From contig CANLIC010000021.1 of NCBI GenBank assembly GCA_947491025.1, positions 16,579 through 80,578 on the forward strand: a DNA stretch of 64,000 nucleotides, read 5' to 3'. Of the stretch, positions 25,701 through 34,325 are shown in pieces. The notes below the pieces were generated by a model, which saw nothing but the letters and a program-made list of their open reading frames with translations, did no database searches and was not told the DNA's origin. The DNA comes from Myxococcales bacterium (GTDB lineage: Bacteria; Myxococcota_A; UBA9042). The position numbers and the translations under genes are program-made. Each line of letters begins with the position of its first letter. The stretch's first letter is position 1.

Positions 25701-28700
25701 CTGCCAGCACAAGGCGCAGGTGGCCAAGGCCTGCGACGACGGCAACGCCTGCACGGTCGGCGATGCGTGCATCAGCTCCGGCCTCTGCGCCAGCGGCCAA
25801 CCCAAGGTCTGCGACGACGCCAACCCGTGCACCGTCGACCTCTGCGACCCGCTGCAAGGCTGTGTCCAGAAGGAGGTCGTCGGCAGCAAGTGCGATGACG
25901 GCAACGCCTGCACGGTCAACGAGAAGTGCGACAAGGGCCAATGCACCGGCTCGCCGCGCGACTGCGACGACGGCCTCGTCTGCAGCAAGGACAGCTGCGA
26001 CAAGGACGCCGGCTGCCAGTACGCGGTGGTGGCCGGGAGCAAATGCGACGACGGCAACGCCTGCACGGCCGGCGACGCCTGCGCCAAGGGCGGCGCCTGC
26101 GTGCCCGGGCCCGGCCTCTCGTGCGACGACAACAACGGCTGCACCACCGACGCCTGCGACCCCTCGACGGGCTGCACGCACAAGGCGCTCGACGGCATCG
26201 GCTGCAGCGACGGCGACAGCTGCACGCAGGCGGACAAATGCGTGCAGGGCGCGTGCAAGGGCAGCGGAAAGTCCTGCGACGACGGCCTCGTGTGCACGAC
26301 GGACGGCTGCGACCCGGCGGGCGGCTGCACCCACAAGGTGCAATCCGGCGCGACCTGCAGCGACAGCGACGCCTGCACCAGCGGCGACGCCTGCCTGCAG
26401 AGCGGCTACTGCAAGCCGGGCGCGCCGGTGAGCTGCGACGACGGCAAGGCCTGCACGGTCGACGCCTGCCTGCCACAGAAGGGCTGCCAGCAGACGACCA
26501 AGACCGGCGCGGCGTGCGACGACGACAACGCCTGCACCAAGGGCGATGCGTGCAGCGACAAGGCGGTGTGCGTCGGCTCACCGCTGAGCTGCGACGACGG
26601 CAAGGCCTGCACGACCGACAGCTGCGACAAGCTCGGCGGCTGCAAGAACGAGGCGCAGACGGACAAGCCCTGCGACGACGGCAACGCCTGCAGCATCGGC
26701 GATGTCTGCCTGGCGTCAGGGGTCTGCTCGGCGAGCGGGCTCAAGAGCTGCGCTGACAGCAACGGCTGCACCCTCGACAGCTGCGACCCCAAGCTCGGCT
26801 GCGTCAACGCCGTGCAAGACAAGGCCTCCTGCGACGACGGCAGCGCCTGCACAGCCGGGGACGCCTGCGTCGGCAGCAATTGCGTCGGCAGCCCGGTGGC
26901 CTGTGACGATGGCCAGAGCTGCACCAAGGACAGCTGCGACAAGGCCAAGGGTTGCGTCGCGACGCCGCAGCCCGGCACCACGTGCACCGACGCCAACGCC
27001 TGCACCCAGGGCGACCTGTGCAGCGCCGCGGGGACCTGCGTTCCGGGCGCGGCCCTCGCTTGTGTCGATGGCGTCGCCTGCACCACCGACGCTTGCAACA
27101 AGGACTCGGGCTGCACCTACAACGCGACCAACGGCGCCGCCTGCAACGACAACGACGCCTGCACGACGGCCGATCTCTGCGCCGGCACGACCTGCAAGGG
27201 CACACCGCTCGGCGGCGGCTCCGTCGCCAGCTGCGAGGACAACAACGCCTGCACCACGGACAGCTGCGACGTCAAGACCGGTTGCAAGAACGTCGCCAAG
27301 ACAGGCAGCTCGTGCAGCGACGGCAGCGCCTGCACCGGCGGCGATCTCTGCACCGCGCTGGGCAAATGCCTTGGCACCAAGGTCACCTGCAACGACAACA
27401 GCGTCTGCACCTTGGACCTCTGCGACGTCGACACCGGCTGCGTCTTCACCAAGCTCTCGGGGCCCTCGTGCAACGACAACAAACTCTGCACCCTCAATGA
27501 CTTGTGTACGGACGGCGTCTGCGGCGGCGTCACCAAGGCCTGCGATGACGGCAACGAGTGCACGACCGATAGCTGCGACGCGACCAAGGACTGCCAGAAC
27601 GTCGCCAGCCCTACGAAGCCCTGCAATGACGGCGACGAGTGCACCACCGGTGACGCCTGCGCCGACGCTGCCTGCAAGGGCATCGCGAAGAATTGCGGCG
27701 ACGGCAACGACTGCACGATCGAGACCTGTCACAAGCTCTTGGGTTGCCAGTCGACGGTCGCCAAGCTGGACGCCGCGTGCACCGACGGCGACGCGTGTAC
27801 GGCCGATTGGTGCGACGGTATCGGCAGCTGCCTCACCACGCCCCAGCTCGGATCCCGCAGCTTGCCGCTCGGCTATCGTACCGAGGACATGGCCGTCGGC
27901 AGCGACGGCGTCATCTGGGTGGTCGGGGCCGCCGATACCGAGGCCAACGGCGCCTTCATCGCGCGGATCCCCTGGGCCGGCAAACAGCCTCCGCTCCAGC
28001 TGGACAACGCGGCGCTGATGTGGAACCGAATCACGCCAGCTCCGGCGAACGCGAAGCAGCCGGCGGGCTTTGTCGTCGTCGGCCGGACCGGCGATCCGGC
28101 ATTGCCCATTCCGGCATACCTGAATAAGCCGGCGCTGGGAGCTCGCTTCAGCGAGACCGGCAAGATAATTGCCAAAGGCTGGATTGAGTTCAAGGGTGCA
28201 ACCTTTGACATGGTGGACGAGGTCGCCGTGACCACGACACACATGGTCTTCGCAGCCGGGCGCTACGGCGCGACGGCCAACGGCTTTGGCGGGTGGTATG
28301 GCGGTCCCCAGTTCTCAGCGACGCCGAACGGCGTCTTCGTCATGACGACGGACACGCAATTTTCGACCCTGAGCACGGTCTTCTGGCCTTCGGGCCTGCC
28401 GGCCAGCGAGCACGTCGCCGTGAACGGTCTCCACGTGACCGGTGCCAACAAGGTCGCCGTCCTCGTGGCCACCACCGACGGCAACAAGGCGCGAACGAAG
28501 CTCTTGCTCGCGCCCATCGCGGACCTCACCCAAGTCCATGCGGTCGATGTCTGGTCCGCCGGGCTCCATGGCGACACCGGATGGGACGACGCCCTGCGCG
28601 ACCGGATGATGGCGCGGAGCGACGGTGGCTTCGATTTGTTCTTCGGCTCTACGGACGCAATGCGATTCAATTCCACAGGCATCCATGTCGCTTCGGCCAA

Positions 28701-29841
28701 GGCGAGCAACAGCGTGCCGTTCCAACCGCTCCGCCTGCTCACGCGCCGTGGCGCCCAACTCCTCGCGGTCACCAGCGAGACCCCTCCCATCTTGCGGGTG
28801 ATGGGCCGAAGCCTCGACAAGCTGATGCATTCCACGACCTTGCTGACTGCGCCGGTCCTGATGGAGACTGGGCCGAATCGGAGCGTCTATTTCCTCCAGC
28901 GCTCCTACTTCTCCGGACTGACGCTCGATTCCGTCGAGAGGCGCGACCCATGGGGCCATTTGACCTGCACCTCCTGCCTGACGCAGCACGCCGCCGGCTG
29001 CGCTCAAGGCAGCGAGTGCGCGACGGATTCATGCAATCTGGCGACCGGGCAGTGCGCAAGCAGCGTCAGCGCGTCCAACTGCGCCGATGGCAACGCTTGC
29101 ACGGTCGAGACCTGCGTCGACGGCAAGTGCGTTCACACGCCTGCCCAGCCAGCCGAGAAGACCCCATGCGCGCTGTCTCCTTCCCTTTGCAAGAGCGGCA
29201 CGGGGACCTGCGGCACCGGCGGCGTCTGTGAAGGCACGACGACCCCTGCGGTTTGCTCCACCATCCTGACCACCTCGCCCGAGTGCACCGACACGCGCTG
29301 CATCGACGCCAACGGCTGTGTCCACGGCGCGCACCCCATCTCGCAGGCGTGCAAGTACAACAAGGTCAGCCCGACGTCCGTGTGCGCCAACGACCAAGGC
29401 GTTTGCACCCCTATTGGCACCCCAACGGTCGTGGCGTCGAGCGGCCCCATCGAATACAAACACAGCATTTCCGTGCCTCTTGCTGACTTCTCGAAGGTCC
29501 AGACCGCGTTTGCGTGGCTTCGTCTCGAGGTCGAGGTCGAGATCGTGTTCACCCAGCTGCCGCTGAAATCGATGGCGCTGAACGACCTGAGCCTGGTCCT
29601 CGGTGTCACCCACGTGCGGCTACGGGGCCCACAGGCGACGTGCTTGACCGACAAGGTGAGTCGGAGCTGCTTCCCGATCCTGTCGAGCAAGGCGACCTAT
29701 GTGTTTCCCGACGACGGTGTCGACAAGGGCCAGTGGAATCAGCTCTTTGCTCAGCCACCCAAGGGCGTCCTGACGCTCACCGTAGACGCCGAAGCCGTGG
29801 TGCGGATCAATTCGTGGAAGCTGACGTACCAGGTGAAGTAG
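22765..29841 (+). CDS. Giant CTDC-repeat lipoprotein with internal propeller-like domain
   Basis: The 2358-residue product starts with a lipoprotein signal (ILIGLAVFALQAAC) and a Thr/Pro/Asp-rich linker (PADTTPPEDTAPADTTPPEE). Residues about 150-790 are the longer repeat type, about 85-95 residues each, with EDGDLCNGTLYCDK and VxCPTVDDTxC cores. Residues about 795-1695 are short, regular CTDC units. A domain without these repeats follows (about 1695-2065), with strands such as GSDGVIWVVGAADTEANGAF, typical of a beta-propeller. A short CTDC stretch and a C-terminal beta-rich domain (about 2222-2358) end the protein. ATG 22765 exposes the lipobox; an in-frame start at 22585 would add 60 residues with no signal. 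The gene is divergent from the 1338-residue lipoprotein. Surface anchoring is well supported; the ligand is unknown. Confidence 0.93.
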   Translation: MQTLPKTCARPTSGSSILIGLAVFALQAACAGPDGATGGPNGAADGADDSQGTGGLADSVGVDSAQGDTGGEDADAADGASPEDTNPADTTPPEDTAPADTTPPEETSPADTTAADTTPGACTTSADCQQPATGCLGNVCLAGTCTPQTLADGSPCDDGSACTAKAACAAGTCAATASIACDDGNPCTTDACDPKSGACTASPVAAGAACDDGDACISGTTCDASSACGGGVTTCGCQSLSDCAAFDDGDPCNGTLYCDLSATKPSCKVLPSSVVVCDPSLDSACVKTACSAFTGTCEALPLSDGSACDDGNPCTKGDACASGGCASEANTCQCQIAADCVGYEDGNVCNGTLYCDKSGPTNVCKVNPASIVACPKASGPCQLSACQGKTGTCKVSDAPDGSACEDGSAKTVGDACKQGVCAPGQSVAQCDSDDDCAKWEDGDFCNGVKFCNKATGLCQDNPATVVVCPTVDNTACSTVTCQPKSGLCLPIAAPDGKPCDDGDSCSAGDACAEGKCQASASVCECKADGDCKAKEDGDLCNGTLYCDKTTSACALNKATIVTCQTVDDGPCSVSTCAPKTGACAPKHAADGKACDDGSPCSADDACKGGACVGTKTCACTEDADCAAQDDGDLCNGTLYCNKKGGSCEVNPATLKVCPTVNDTACAKTQCQPKTGACALVPTSNGVACDADGNPCTKNDFCSAGVCKAGATACECYVDDDCAGLAAGNKCVQAMICDKASFQCKPGKQVVCDTSKDGACSATSCDPMDGVCKLALQPVGTLCGESAICAGAQVCDSNGACVPGAASDCDDADACTKDACDAKKGCTFAPLDSGACDDGSVCSDLDACSKGKCVGTSNDCSDASPCTDDACDPAKGCVHLPSAATSCDDGDLCSVGDFCLQGLCLPGSKVLGCDDGNPCTNDACDGKQGCVSKAQDGGKCDDDDGCTKLDACAAGSCKGVQLSCDDGSGCTVDSCDKDEGCQHKAQVAKACDDGNACTVGDACISSGLCASGQPKVCDDANPCTVDLCDPLQGCVQKEVVGSKCDDGNACTVNEKCDKGQCTGSPRDCDDGLVCSKDSCDKDAGCQYAVVAGSKCDDGNACTAGDACAKGGACVPGPGLSCDDNNGCTTDACDPSTGCTHKALDGIGCSDGDSCTQADKCVQGACKGSGKSCDDGLVCTTDGCDPAGGCTHKVQSGATCSDSDACTSGDACLQSGYCKPGAPVSCDDGKACTVDACLPQKGCQQTTKTGAACDDDNACTKGDACSDKAVCVGSPLSCDDGKACTTDSCDKLGGCKNEAQTDKPCDDGNACSIGDVCLASGVCSASGLKSCADSNGCTLDSCDPKLGCVNAVQDKASCDDGSACTAGDACVGSNCVGSPVACDDGQSCTKDSCDKAKGCVATPQPGTTCTDANACTQGDLCSAAGTCVPGAALACVDGVACTTDACNKDSGCTYNATNGAACNDNDACTTADLCAGTTCKGTPLGGGSVASCEDNNACTTDSCDVKTGCKNVAKTGSSCSDGSACTGGDLCTALGKCLGTKVTCNDNSVCTLDLCDVDTGCVFTKLSGPSCNDNKLCTLNDLCTDGVCGGVTKACDDGNECTTDSCDATKDCQNVASPTKPCNDGDECTTGDACADAACKGIAKNCGDGNDCTIETCHKLLGCQSTVAKLDAACTDGDACTADWCDGIGSCLTTPQLGSRSLPLGYRTEDMAVGSDGVIWVVGAADTEANGAFIARIPWAGKQPPLQLDNAALMWNRITPAPANAKQPAGFVVVGRTGDPALPIPAYLNKPALGARFSETGKIIAKGWIEFKGATFDMVDEVAVTTTHMVFAAGRYGATANGFGGWYGGPQFSATPNGVFVMTTDTQFSTLSTVFWPSGLPASEHVAVNGLHVTGANKVAVLVATTDGNKARTKLLLAPIADLTQVHAVDVWSAGLHGDTGWDDALRDRMMARSDGGFDLFFGSTDAMRFNSTGIHVASAKASNSVPFQPLRLLTRRGAQLLAVTSETPPILRVMGRSLDKLMHSTTLLTAPVLMETGPNRSVYFLQRSYFSGLTLDSVERRDPWGHLTCTSCLTQHAAGCAQGSECATDSCNLATGQCASSVSASNCADGNACTVETCVDGKCVHTPAQPAEKTPCALSPSLCKSGTGTCGTGGVCEGTTTPAVCSTILTTSPECTDTRCIDANGCVHGAHPISQACKYNKVSPTSVCANDQGVCTPIGTPTVVASSGPIEYKHSISVPLADFSKVQTAFAWLRLEVEVEIVFTQLPLKSMALNDLSLVLGVTHVRLRGPQATCLTDKVSRSCFPILSSKATYVFPDDGVDKGQWNQLFAQPPKGVLTLTVDAEAVVRINSWKLTYQVK

Positions 29842-30096
29842 CCCTGCGCGAAGCGGCAGGTCGCGGCGTCCCGTGCCGCAGCGTTGCGCCTAGGGCGCGG
29901 TCTCCAAGATGGCCCGGCTGGGCCGCGTCCGCAGCGCGCAAGGGCGAAGCCTCCGCCAAGCTGGGACGGAACGCGATCAGATCATCCCGACCCGCCGGAT
30001 AGTGCCATACGATTCATCCGGCTTGTCACCCCAAGTGGCGGACCGTAGCGTGTCCAAAGCACCCGCTGCGTAGTCGGCGGCGGCAAGGGAGGCCCC

Positions 30097-30405
30097 ATGG
30101 ACTTGCAACGGTTCTTTCGTGTTCTGGTGATCAGTGGCGGATTGCTGGCTCCGGCCTGCGGGACGAGCGAAGGCCAGACGGGCGATGGCTCGGTCGACGA
30201 CGGGAGCGCCAACGATGGCCTCGCCGCCCAAGACGCGACCAGCAACGACGGCGCTGGCAACGACACGGCGGCGGCGGACACCGGCGCCACAGGCAGCGAC
30301 GTCGCTGGCACGGACGCCGCCGCCAGCGCTGACGCCGGGGCCGACGCAGCCGAAGCGGAGCCCATGCCCTGCCCGTGGGCTGGAGCGGATCCGTGCGCGT
30401 GCTGA
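30097..30405 (+). CDS. Short lipoprotein, probably the 5' part of the ferritin-like gene
   Basis: The 102-residue product has a lipoprotein signal (VLVISGGLLAPAC) and then only an Asp/Ala/Gly/Thr-rich linker and a final Cys-rich PMPCPWAGADPCAC. There is no folded domain. Such a linker normally leads to a domain, and the next frame opens 31 bases before this one ends with a ferritin-like domain that lacks any signal peptide. The two may therefore be one lipoprotein split by a one-base frameshift near 30400, or the pair may be translated by coupled re-initiation. The start ATG 30097 is the one that gives a normal lipoprotein signal. Confidence 0.6.
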   Translation: MDLQRFFRVLVISGGLLAPACGTSEGQTGDGSVDDGSANDGLAAQDATSNDGAGNDTAAADTGATGSDVAGTDAAASADAGADAAEAEPMPCPWAGADPCAC

Positions 30406-31121
30406 GCGATGGGGCGGCGCGCGACCTCGCCGGCCGCGTCTGGGCCCACCGGGCCGCAGCCGAGCGCGTCTCGAGCGCTCGCTACCGGCGCCTCGCCGCA
30501 GGCCTCTCGCGCTGCGGTGTGCCCGCGACGCTGGTCGAGCGGGCCGAGACGGCCGCTGTAGACGAGGCGCGCCACGCCGAGCTCTGTGCCGCGATGGCGG
30601 AGGAGCTCGGCGCGGCCGTGCCCGAGGCGCTGCCCACGCCCACCTGGCGGCCGCTGCGGGGCCGCGAGGACACGCTTCGCGAGGCTGTCGGCTTCTGCGC
30701 GCTGGCCGAGTCGATGAACGCGACGTTGATGGCGGTCGCGCTGCGCCGCACCACCCATGCCTCGACTGCGGGTCTGCTGCGGGCGCTTCTGGCCGACGAG
30801 GTCCAGCACGCGCGCCTGGGGTGGGCGATCCTGACCTACGAGTCGAGCCGGGGTGGCTGCGCGGGGCTCTCGGAGGGCCTCGTGCCGATGCTCGAACAGG
30901 CGGTCAGCGAGGAGCTGCGCGAGGCCGGGTCGGCGCCAACCATCGAAGAAGATGGAGACGGCGCAGCCGACGCTGGGGCCGGCTACGGGCTGCTGTCGAG
31001 CCACGAGCGACTGGCGCTCATCGCCGCGACCTTGCGAGACGTCATCGTCCCTGGGTTGGAGCTTGCCGGCGTCGACGCTGGCTCGGTCACGGCATGGAGG
31101 CAGCGGCATTTGCCGGGCTAG
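30375..31121 (+). CDS. Ferritin-like di-iron domain protein
   Basis: The 248-residue frame from GTG 30375 encodes a four-helix ferritin-like bundle. Likely metal ligands are in place: Glu30, Glu64 and His67 in DEARHAEL, Glu112 in ALAESMNATL, and Glu142 and His145 in DEVQHARLGW. In known relatives from myxobacteria the first helix reads EHASVASFAR; here it is ERVSSARYRR, so one helix position differs. Family members bind two irons and act in iron storage or oxidation chemistry, but the reaction here is unknown. There is no signal peptide of its own; together with the overlapping upstream lipoprotein frame this suggests a membrane-anchored ferritin-like protein broken by a frameshift. The GTG start is formal and may not be used. 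Confidence 0.7.
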   Translation: MGWSGSVRVLSDGAARDLAGRVWAHRAAAERVSSARYRRLAAGLSRCGVPATLVERAETAAVDEARHAELCAAMAEELGAAVPEALPTPTWRPLRGREDTLREAVGFCALAESMNATLMAVALRRTTHASTAGLLRALLADEVQHARLGWAILTYESSRGGCAGLSEGLVPMLEQAVSEELREAGSAPTIEEDGDGAADAGAGYGLLSSHERLALIAATLRDVIVPGLELAGVDAGSVTAWRQRHLPG

Positions 31122-31330
31122 CCGTTGACCGCAAAGCTTGGCGTCGGCTACGAGACTCGGTGCGTCGGCGGGCGCTGGCGCTGGGGTCCGGGACTCGCAG
31201 CAGCGTCTGGCAGCTGCAAGTCCTGCCGGGCCGATGCGCCGAGCCCGGTCCAGAGGCTGCTGCGGGGCGCGACCGGGCGAGAGGGCTGCGCGCAACACGC
31301 CATGCACTGCCATGGCCTTCTGGTGACGAC

Positions 31331-32065
31331 ATGCGGATCGAACGTCGCGCCGGCGAGCGCTTTCACACCGAGATCGGCTGGCTCGACAGCTGGCATACCT
31401 TCAGCTTCGGCGGCCACTTCGACCCGCGCTGGCGCGGCTTCGGCAACGTGCTGGTCATCAACGATGACCGCGTCGCGCCGGGCGGCGGGTTCGCCACGCA
31501 TGGCCACCGAGACATGGAGATCATCAGCTACGTCGTCAGCGGCGCGCTCGGCCACCGCGACAGCATGGGCAACGGCTCCACGATTCGGCGCGGAGACATC
31601 CAGCGCATGAGCGCCGGGAGAGGCGTTCGCCACAGCGAAGCGAACGCGGGGAAGGGTCGCGAAGAGGTGCACTTCCTGCAGCTCTGGTTTCCGCCCGTGG
31701 CCCTCGGGATCGAGCCTGGGTACGAGCAGCGCGCGGTAAGAGACGAAGATCGGCGCGACAAACTCGCGCTGCTCGCCGCGCCCCCTGGCGAAGGCGGCGT
31801 GGTGGCGGTGCATGCCGACGCGAGGCTGCTCGGTGCGCTCCTGGGCGACGGCGCCATCGTCATGCATCGAGTCGCAGCGGGCCGAGGCGCCTTTGTGCAT
31901 GTGGTCACGGGTGAGTTGCTGGTCGATGGCGTCGCATTCGGCGCCGGCGACGGTGTCGGCATCGAAGGCGCCGACTTGGGCGCCGAAGGCGGTGTCGTGC
32001 GCATCGCAGGCGCCCGCGGCGGCGCCGAGGTGCTGGTGTTCGACGTCGCGTTGAACCCGAGGTGA
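31331..32065 (+). CDS. Pirin family protein (quercetin dioxygenase-like bicupin)
   Basis: The 244-residue product has the standard pirin layout. The N-terminal cupin contains WLDSWHTFSFGGHFDPRW, VAPGGGFATHGHRDMEIISY and GALGHRDSMGN, and the metal site is formed by the HGHRDME motif and RHSEAN. The second cupin has weaker motifs, as usual (GRGAFVHVVTGELLVDG). Bacterial pirins of this size, such as YhhW, have quercetin 2,3-dioxygenase activity in vitro; the physiological substrate is unclear. ATG 31331 gives exactly the usual N-terminus (MRIERRAGERF). No signal peptide is present, so it is cytoplasmic. The ribosome-binding site is weak. It follows the ferritin-like gene by 209 bases on the same strand but need not share its promoter. 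Confidence 0.92.
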   Translation: MRIERRAGERFHTEIGWLDSWHTFSFGGHFDPRWRGFGNVLVINDDRVAPGGGFATHGHRDMEIISYVVSGALGHRDSMGNGSTIRRGDIQRMSAGRGVRHSEANAGKGREEVHFLQLWFPPVALGIEPGYEQRAVRDEDRRDKLALLAAPPGEGGVVAVHADARLLGALLGDGAIVMHRVAAGRGAFVHVVTGELLVDGVAFGAGDGVGIEGADLGAEGGVVRIAGARGGAEVLVFDVALNPR

Positions 32066-32760
32066 GTGGTCCGCGTGACCAGGTGGGGATGGCGCGCGGC
32101 TGCAGCAGGCCCTGCGCGTCGCCAGCACGGGTGCGATCCCTGCGGTCGCGACGACCTCAACGCCCGGCCACTGGCTTGAGCCGGCAAGGGGCGTGGCACC
32201 TGGTGCGGGTGCGGCGTCTCAGTCATCGGCATCGCGTGGCGGACGCGGCGGGAGGCGGCCGGCGGCTTGGCTTGGACTGACGCTGACGCGAAGCTGCAGG
32301 TTGTCGTTGACCCGGATCACTCGCGGCCATCCACGGGCGAGTCGACGAGGACCGGTGCGGGCGACGGGCCCGTTTTGACGTCCCTTGGGCTCTACGCGGC
32401 GTCGCAGGCGGAGACGACGCGCAGGCAAACTCGGCGACGGCCGGCGAATCGGTGGAGTTCCAACCGGCTCAGGCCCATCTCCGACGCAGCGATACCACCA
32501 TTGGGCCCCAGCGCCCTGCCCGGCTCACGGCGGCCGTCGCCAGCGCTGGACCCGCCCCTGCGGGCGTGAGAATTGCTAGGCTGGATGGGCCGAGGGTGAC
32601 GGTCGCGAAGTCGTTGACGCTGCTGGGGGGCGCTGTCAGGCTCATTCGCGGCTGGTCGTCGCGGGAGTGGCATCGTCGCCTGTCGGCGTTGGGGCCTGCG
32701 TGTTCGCACGACACGAGCTGCACTTTTCAAGAACGCGTCGTTTGAACTCGGAGGAACGTC
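32066..32760. other. 695-base gap, no gene supported
   Basis: I looked for coding signs on both strands and found none that hold up. A minus-strand frame around 32470-32720 reads like weakly plausible protein but has no recognisable motif, start or ribosome-binding site. The last bases contain GGAGG (32750-32754), which serves the gene at 32761. Confidence 0.4.
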
Positions 32761-33351
32761 GTGAATGCAGCCTATTGGAGTGTCCAGGCGGTGGTCATCG
32801 CGTGCGGAATCTGGGTGCTCTTCGACACCCGAAAGCACAAGATCGGCAAGACGGAGGGTGGCGGCCTCTTCAACATGTCCGCGCCCCAGTGGGGAGTGGC
32901 CACGGTTGCGCTGTGGATCGTGGGCTTCCCCGCGTACGTCATCAAGCGCCGGTCGCTCATCGAGCGCGCTGCGAGTCAACCGGTTGAACCGGGGAGTCTG
33001 GGCACGGACCTGGCCAAGCTCGCCGGCACCGCGGCCTTGCTGGTCGTGCTGTTCGGTGGCTGGAGCGTCCCGGCGAAACCGGCAGAACTTCCGGCATGTG
33101 GAGGGCCGGAGGTTGGCAAGCTGCTCGAGCAGATTGCCGCCAACGCAGCCAAGGCCGGGAGCAACCCCGGGGCCTCCATCGGGTTCAGCGAGCGAATCGA
33201 AGTCAGCGTCGATGCCAAGCCGTCGCGGCGCCATTGCACTGCGATTGCGACTGCTGGCGGCAAGGCTGAGAACGTGCGGTTTCGCGTAAGTTGGCAGGAC
33301 CAGGCGGCCGGAAGCTACACCGTGCGAATCGAAGGGGTCTCGAGCCGCTAG
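32761..33351 (+). CDS. Small inner-membrane protein, function unknown
   Basis: The 196-residue product begins AYWSVQAVVIACGIWVLFDT, a membrane helix followed by RKHKIGK. A second helix contains VATVALWIVGFPAYVIKRR and a third ALLVVLFGGWSV near residues 84-103. The first two helices with the WIVGFPxYxxKR signature occur in a widespread uncharacterised membrane-protein family. The C-terminal 85 residues after the third helix look like a small extracytoplasmic domain with two Cys (PACGGPEV and RRHCTAIA), possibly a disulfide. The start is GTG 32761, with GGAGG seven bases before it. It stands alone between two gene-free stretches. No function can be assigned. Confidence 0.7.
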   Translation: MNAAYWSVQAVVIACGIWVLFDTRKHKIGKTEGGGLFNMSAPQWGVATVALWIVGFPAYVIKRRSLIERAASQPVEPGSLGTDLAKLAGTAALLVVLFGGWSVPAKPAELPACGGPEVGKLLEQIAANAAKAGSNPGASIGFSERIEVSVDAKPSRRHCTAIATAGGKAENVRFRVSWQDQAAGSYTVRIEGVSSR

Positions 33352-34325
33352 GCGGGCCCAAGCCGCTGAGCCCGCCGGCTCTGCCCGGAGACCGAATCAG
33401 GCGCAAGCCGGGAAAGCCCAGGCCTCGCGGTCGCTTGAGCACATGATGTCATCGGCGCCGTCGGCTCTGGACCGACAAGGCGCGCCGTCACACACAGCGG
33501 GCCCCACTCGCGCCTTGGCCGTCACCGGCGGCACGGGCGGCAGCGCGCTGGTCTGGGCCGCCACCGTGGAGCGCCGGGCGGGGCGAGCCGTCACGCAGAC
33601 GCGCGAAGACGACGAGATGTTCGTGCGGCGCTTGACCGCTCCATGCTACCGAAACGTCCCAAATCTCCAGGACTCGCTGGCCGGCGACCGGGTCCCGCTC
33701 GACGTCGCCGTGGAGTCGGCGGTCGTCGTTGGCGAACACCTTGGCGAGCTTGTTTGGGGGAACCACTGCGTTCGGACGGGAGTGCTCTTGTCTGCGACGA
33801 CCGCGAGGGACAAGGCATTCCAGAGAGTACGCCAAGCTTTCTGACCATTTGCGCTTCGGCGCCAACCCGCCGCCAGGGGACATCCGACGGCCCGATGCTG
33901 CAGGTTCGGGCATTGAGTCTGTGAGCCTCTCCGATGCGCTGCCGGCGATGTGCGGGTGTTGACAACTCCACGGACGCGATAAGCGTTGCAGCGCCGAGGG
34001 TTCGGCCTGGCAACGCGGTGGCCTCGCGCCAGCGGAAGTCGCAGTCAGCAGGGGCGCAAGCGTCGTTGACGGCGGTGGGAGCGGCAGGCAGGCTGAAGCG
34101 GGCCTCGTCGGGGGGCGCTGGTCGCAACCAAGTGTGGGCCTGGGTCTCCTACACCCCTTGTCGAGATCCGACGGCGGCGTCGTCTGCGCAACGGTCGGGT
34201 GTGAGCGGAGCTCGGGGTGTTCGGGCGTCGTGAGGTGCGATCGTGGCGATGACGGCGACCTTGGCGGCAAGGGCGGCACGTGCCTTGGAAAGTGGCTCGG
34301 CCAACTGTGGCGAAGGGAGGCTTTG
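33352..34325. other. 974-base gap, no gene supported
   Basis: Several open frames cross this stretch on both strands, but none has a start with a ribosome-binding site, a signal peptide or a recognisable motif. They also overlap one another, as expected of random high-GC sequence or old debris. GGAGG at 34316-34320 is the ribosome-binding site of the giant gene at 34326, so its promoter should lie near the right end. Confidence 0.4.

Noticed and set aside
23242..26343. A 1033-codon minus-strand frame opposite the 2358-residue lipoprotein
   Set aside because: Same artefact: it mirrors the repeats of the real gene and has no ribosome-binding site, signal or domain.
33443..33844. A 133-codon plus-strand frame in the 974-base gap
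   Set aside because: It overlaps other frames of equal quality, lacks a ribosome-binding site and signal, and has no motif I can name.
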